The translations under genes and the position numbers were made by a program. Under the pieces are notes generated by a model, which was not told the DNA's origin, ran no database searches, and saw only the letters and a program-made list of their open reading frames with translations. From Arcobacter sp. (GTDB lineage Bacteria; Campylobacterota; Campylobacteria; Campylobacterales; Arcobacteraceae): a DNA stretch of 16,557 nt. The stretch covers positions 1 to 16,557 of the forward strand of contig JADGEG010000019.1 in NCBI GenBank assembly GCA_016744485.1, written 5' to 3'. Positions 14,513-16,557 of this stretch are shown one piece after another. The stretch's first letter is position 1; each line of letters begins with the position of its first letter.

Positions 14513-16351
14513 ATGAATTTAGAAGAAAAATTAAAACAATTACCTCAAGAATCAGGTATTTACAAGTATTATGATAAACATGGACATCTTTTATATGTAG
14601 GAAAAGCAAAAAATTTAAAAAATCGTGTTAGGTCTTATTTTAAATTTTTACCACATTTTAAAATAGCGACAAAAGTATCTATTAGAATACATAAAATGCT
14701 TTTACAAGTTCTAACATGTGATTGGATAATAACAGCAAATGAGAACGATGCTTTAATTCTTGAAAATTCACTTATAAAACAATTAAAACCAAAATACAAT
14801 ATCTTATTAAGAGATGATAAAACATATCCTTATATTTATATAAATTATAATGAAGATTTTCCACGCTTAGAAATTACAAGAAAAGTATACAAAAATAAAA
14901 ACATAAAATATTTTGGACCTTATTCAATAGGGGCAAGAGATATGTTAGATAGTATTTATGAAATAGTTCCTCTTGTTCAAAACAAATCTTGTTTAAAAGA
15001 AAAAAAAGCCTGTTTGTTTTATCAAATAAAAAGATGTTATGCTCCTTGTGAGGATAAAATAACAAGTGAAAATTATCAAGACCTAATTAAAGAAGCCTTG
15101 AGTTATATTTATAATAAAACAAAACTAATAGCTAGATTAAATATAAAGATGAATGAATATAGTAATGATTTTAGATTTGAAGATGCGATGAAATTAAGAG
15201 ATAGAATAAAAACTATAAAAAAATCACAAATAAAATCAGCCGTAGATTTAGCTACAAATGAAAATATAGATATCTTTGCCATTAAATCAAATACAAAAAA
15301 AGCTGTGCTTGTGTATATGTTTATTAGAAATGGAAAATTAACATCAAGTTCACATAATTTTATAAAGATTGCCAATGAAGATAGTTTAAATATAGATTTA
15401 AATGAAGCTTATGAAAGAGCTATTATTAATTATTATGATAAAGATATACCTATTTTACCAAAAGAGATATTACTTGATATAGAGCTTGAGAATAAAGAAG
15501 AAATTGAAAACTTTTTATATATAAAGTTTAAGAAAAAAATAAAACTAGTTTTTCCTAAAAAAGATAAAAAAAAATATCTAATTAATGTAGCACTTAATAA
15601 TTGCGAAGAATTATTAAAAATAGATTTAGCACAAAACAAAATAGCAATGTATGAAGAATTAAAAGAGTTATTACATCTTCAAACATATCCTTTTAGAATA
15701 GAAACATATGATAACTCACATATGATGGGACAAGCAACAGTAGGAGCTATGGTCGTATGGGATGAAAATATCAATGCATTTAAAAAAGATGCTTTTAGGC
15801 ATTATAACCTTGAAGGAAAAGATGAATATGCTCAAATGAAAGAAGTTCTAACAAGAAGAGTTCAAAGTTTTGAAAAAAACCCAGCACCTGATCTTTGGAT
15901 TATAGATGGAGGATCAACATTACTAAAATTAGCTTATGATATAACTAACTCTTTTGGTATACATTTCAATATAATTGCAATAGCTAAAGAAAAAATTGAT
16001 GCAAAGGCAAATAGGTCAAAAGGAAGTGCAAAAGATATAATACATTTTAAAAATAAATCTGATGAATTTGAAGTTTTAAATTTAAGTCCTAGTGATAAAA
16101 GACTACAGTTTATACAAAAACAAAGAGATGAAGCACATAGATTTGTGATTTCTTATCATAGAAAACAAAAAAGAACAGAAGATAAACAAATTTCACTTTT
16201 ACAAATAAAAGGCATAGGTGAAGCAAAAGTGAAAAAATTGCTCTTATATTTTGGAGAATTTGAGCTTATAAAGTCTTCAAGTATTGAAGAATTACAAGCT
16301 GTATTAAATAAAAAAGACAGCACCTTAGTATATGAACATTTTAATAAATAA
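14513..16351 (+). CDS. uvrC: Excinuclease ABC subunit UvrC
   Basis: UvrC makes both incisions in nucleotide excision repair after UvrAB loads at a lesion. The 612-aa product is of normal length. An N-terminal GIY-YIG nuclease (GIY at 15-17, YVGKAKNLKNR at 28-38) makes the 3' cut. A UVR motif that binds UvrB follows (RFEDAMKLRDRIKTIKK), then an RNase H-like C-terminal nuclease with YDNSHMMGQATVGAMVV and LWIIDGGSTLLKL (acidic metal ligands) for the 5' cut. A terminal helix-hairpin-helix reads LLQIKGIGEAKVKKLL. The N-terminus fits the family start exactly, and an in-frame stop lies just upstream. The mRNA is probably leaderless, given TATAAT at 14501-14506 and no ribosome-binding site. Confidence 0.96.
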   Translation: MNLEEKLKQLPQESGIYKYYDKHGHLLYVGKAKNLKNRVRSYFKFLPHFKIATKVSIRIHKMLLQVLTCDWIITANENDALILENSLIKQLKPKYNILLRDDKTYPYIYINYNEDFPRLEITRKVYKNKNIKYFGPYSIGARDMLDSIYEIVPLVQNKSCLKEKKACLFYQIKRCYAPCEDKITSENYQDLIKEALSYIYNKTKLIARLNIKMNEYSNDFRFEDAMKLRDRIKTIKKSQIKSAVDLATNENIDIFAIKSNTKKAVLVYMFIRNGKLTSSSHNFIKIANEDSLNIDLNEAYERAIINYYDKDIPILPKEILLDIELENKEEIENFLYIKFKKKIKLVFPKKDKKKYLINVALNNCEELLKIDLAQNKIAMYEELKELLHLQTYPFRIETYDNSHMMGQATVGAMVVWDENINAFKKDAFRHYNLEGKDEYAQMKEVLTRRVQSFEKNPAPDLWIIDGGSTLLKLAYDITNSFGIHFNIIAIAKEKIDAKANRSKGSAKDIIHFKNKSDEFEVLNLSPSDKRLQFIQKQRDEAHRFVISYHRKQKRTEDKQISLLQIKGIGEAKVKKLLLYFGEFELIKSSSIEELQAVLNKKDSTLVYEHFNK

Positions 16352-16392
16352 TTTTTTATAGAATACATTTTTTTGTTTAGAATTTTGATAAT

Positions 16393-16557
16393 TTACTTTT
16401 CTAAATATTTTCTAATTTTTCTTGAAATAAAATCTATAAATATATTTAAAAATGAGCATACTAATAAAAGCAAAAACATTTTATCAAGTCTAAAATCTGC
16501 AAATGCTGAATCTATATAAAAACCTAAAGTTGTAATTCCTAATATTCCCAATATGGC
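16393..16557 (-). CDS. PhnE-type ABC transporter permease (3' end only)
   Basis: The gene runs off the window; only the last 54 codons are present, ending at TAA 16393. The peptide starts AILGILGITTLGFYIDSAF, followed by a hydrophobic segment LLLLVCSFLNIFIDFIS and a basic tail RKIRKYLEK. This matches the end of binding-protein-dependent permeases, most like the phosphonate-type PhnE group (GxxGxGG-like loop, then a last membrane helix ending in IDxxS and a basic tail). The substrate cannot be told from this end. It is convergent with uvrC across a 41-nt gap in which I see no clear terminator hairpin. Confidence 0.6.
   Translation of the reverse strand, partial: AILGILGITTLGFYIDSAFADFRLDKMFLLLLVCSFLNIFIDFISRKIRKYLEK

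Overview
This is a very AT-rich bacterial chromosome segment. Protein sequences and gene order point to Campylobacterota, most likely Arcobacteraceae. The run fabZ-lpxA-clpX-mreB-mreC is the order I recall from Campylobacter and relatives, and thiL followed by truD is also a Campylobacter-type pairing. All identifications come from reading motifs; no database was searched.

Layout: (1) 1-2154: htpG (Hsp90 chaperone) on the + strand. Its upstream region carries a CIRCE-like HrcA operator and two further inverted repeats, and the gene ends in a strong intrinsic terminator. (2) 2220-7058, - strand: an apparent operon fabZ, lpxA, clpX, mreB, mreC and a PNPOx-fold flavoprotein. It joins fatty-acid and lipid A synthesis, a AAA+ unfoldase and cell-shape genes. 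(3) 7144-9257, - strand: queH (queuosine synthesis, with a long C-terminal extension), overlapping lpxB by 4 nt. (4) 9317-10537, + strand: a small lipoprotein whose only well-placed start is an ATT codon, then thiL. (5) 10571-12887, - strand: a compact three-gene cassette inserted between thiL and truD. It encodes a 53-aa unknown protein, a C5-cytosine DNA methyltransferase and an HNH-type restriction endonuclease, joined by 1-8 nt overlaps. The methyltransferase has one frameshift. The endonuclease is split into three frames, at a run of 14 T and at a short AT repeat. (6) 12969-16351, + strand: truD, a minimal CheZ-like chemotaxis phosphatase, and uvrC, which appears to be leaderless. (7) 16393-16557, - strand: the 3' end of a PhnE-type ABC permease gene.

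The housekeeping part is ordinary. The most interesting segment is the restriction-modification cassette: either it is decaying, or it is switchable through its poly-T tract. Next come the CIRCE-like site at htpG, the very short CheZ-like protein and the ATT-start lipoprotein. No tRNA, rRNA, CRISPR array or insertion sequence was seen. No stretch longer than 300 bases lacks a gene.
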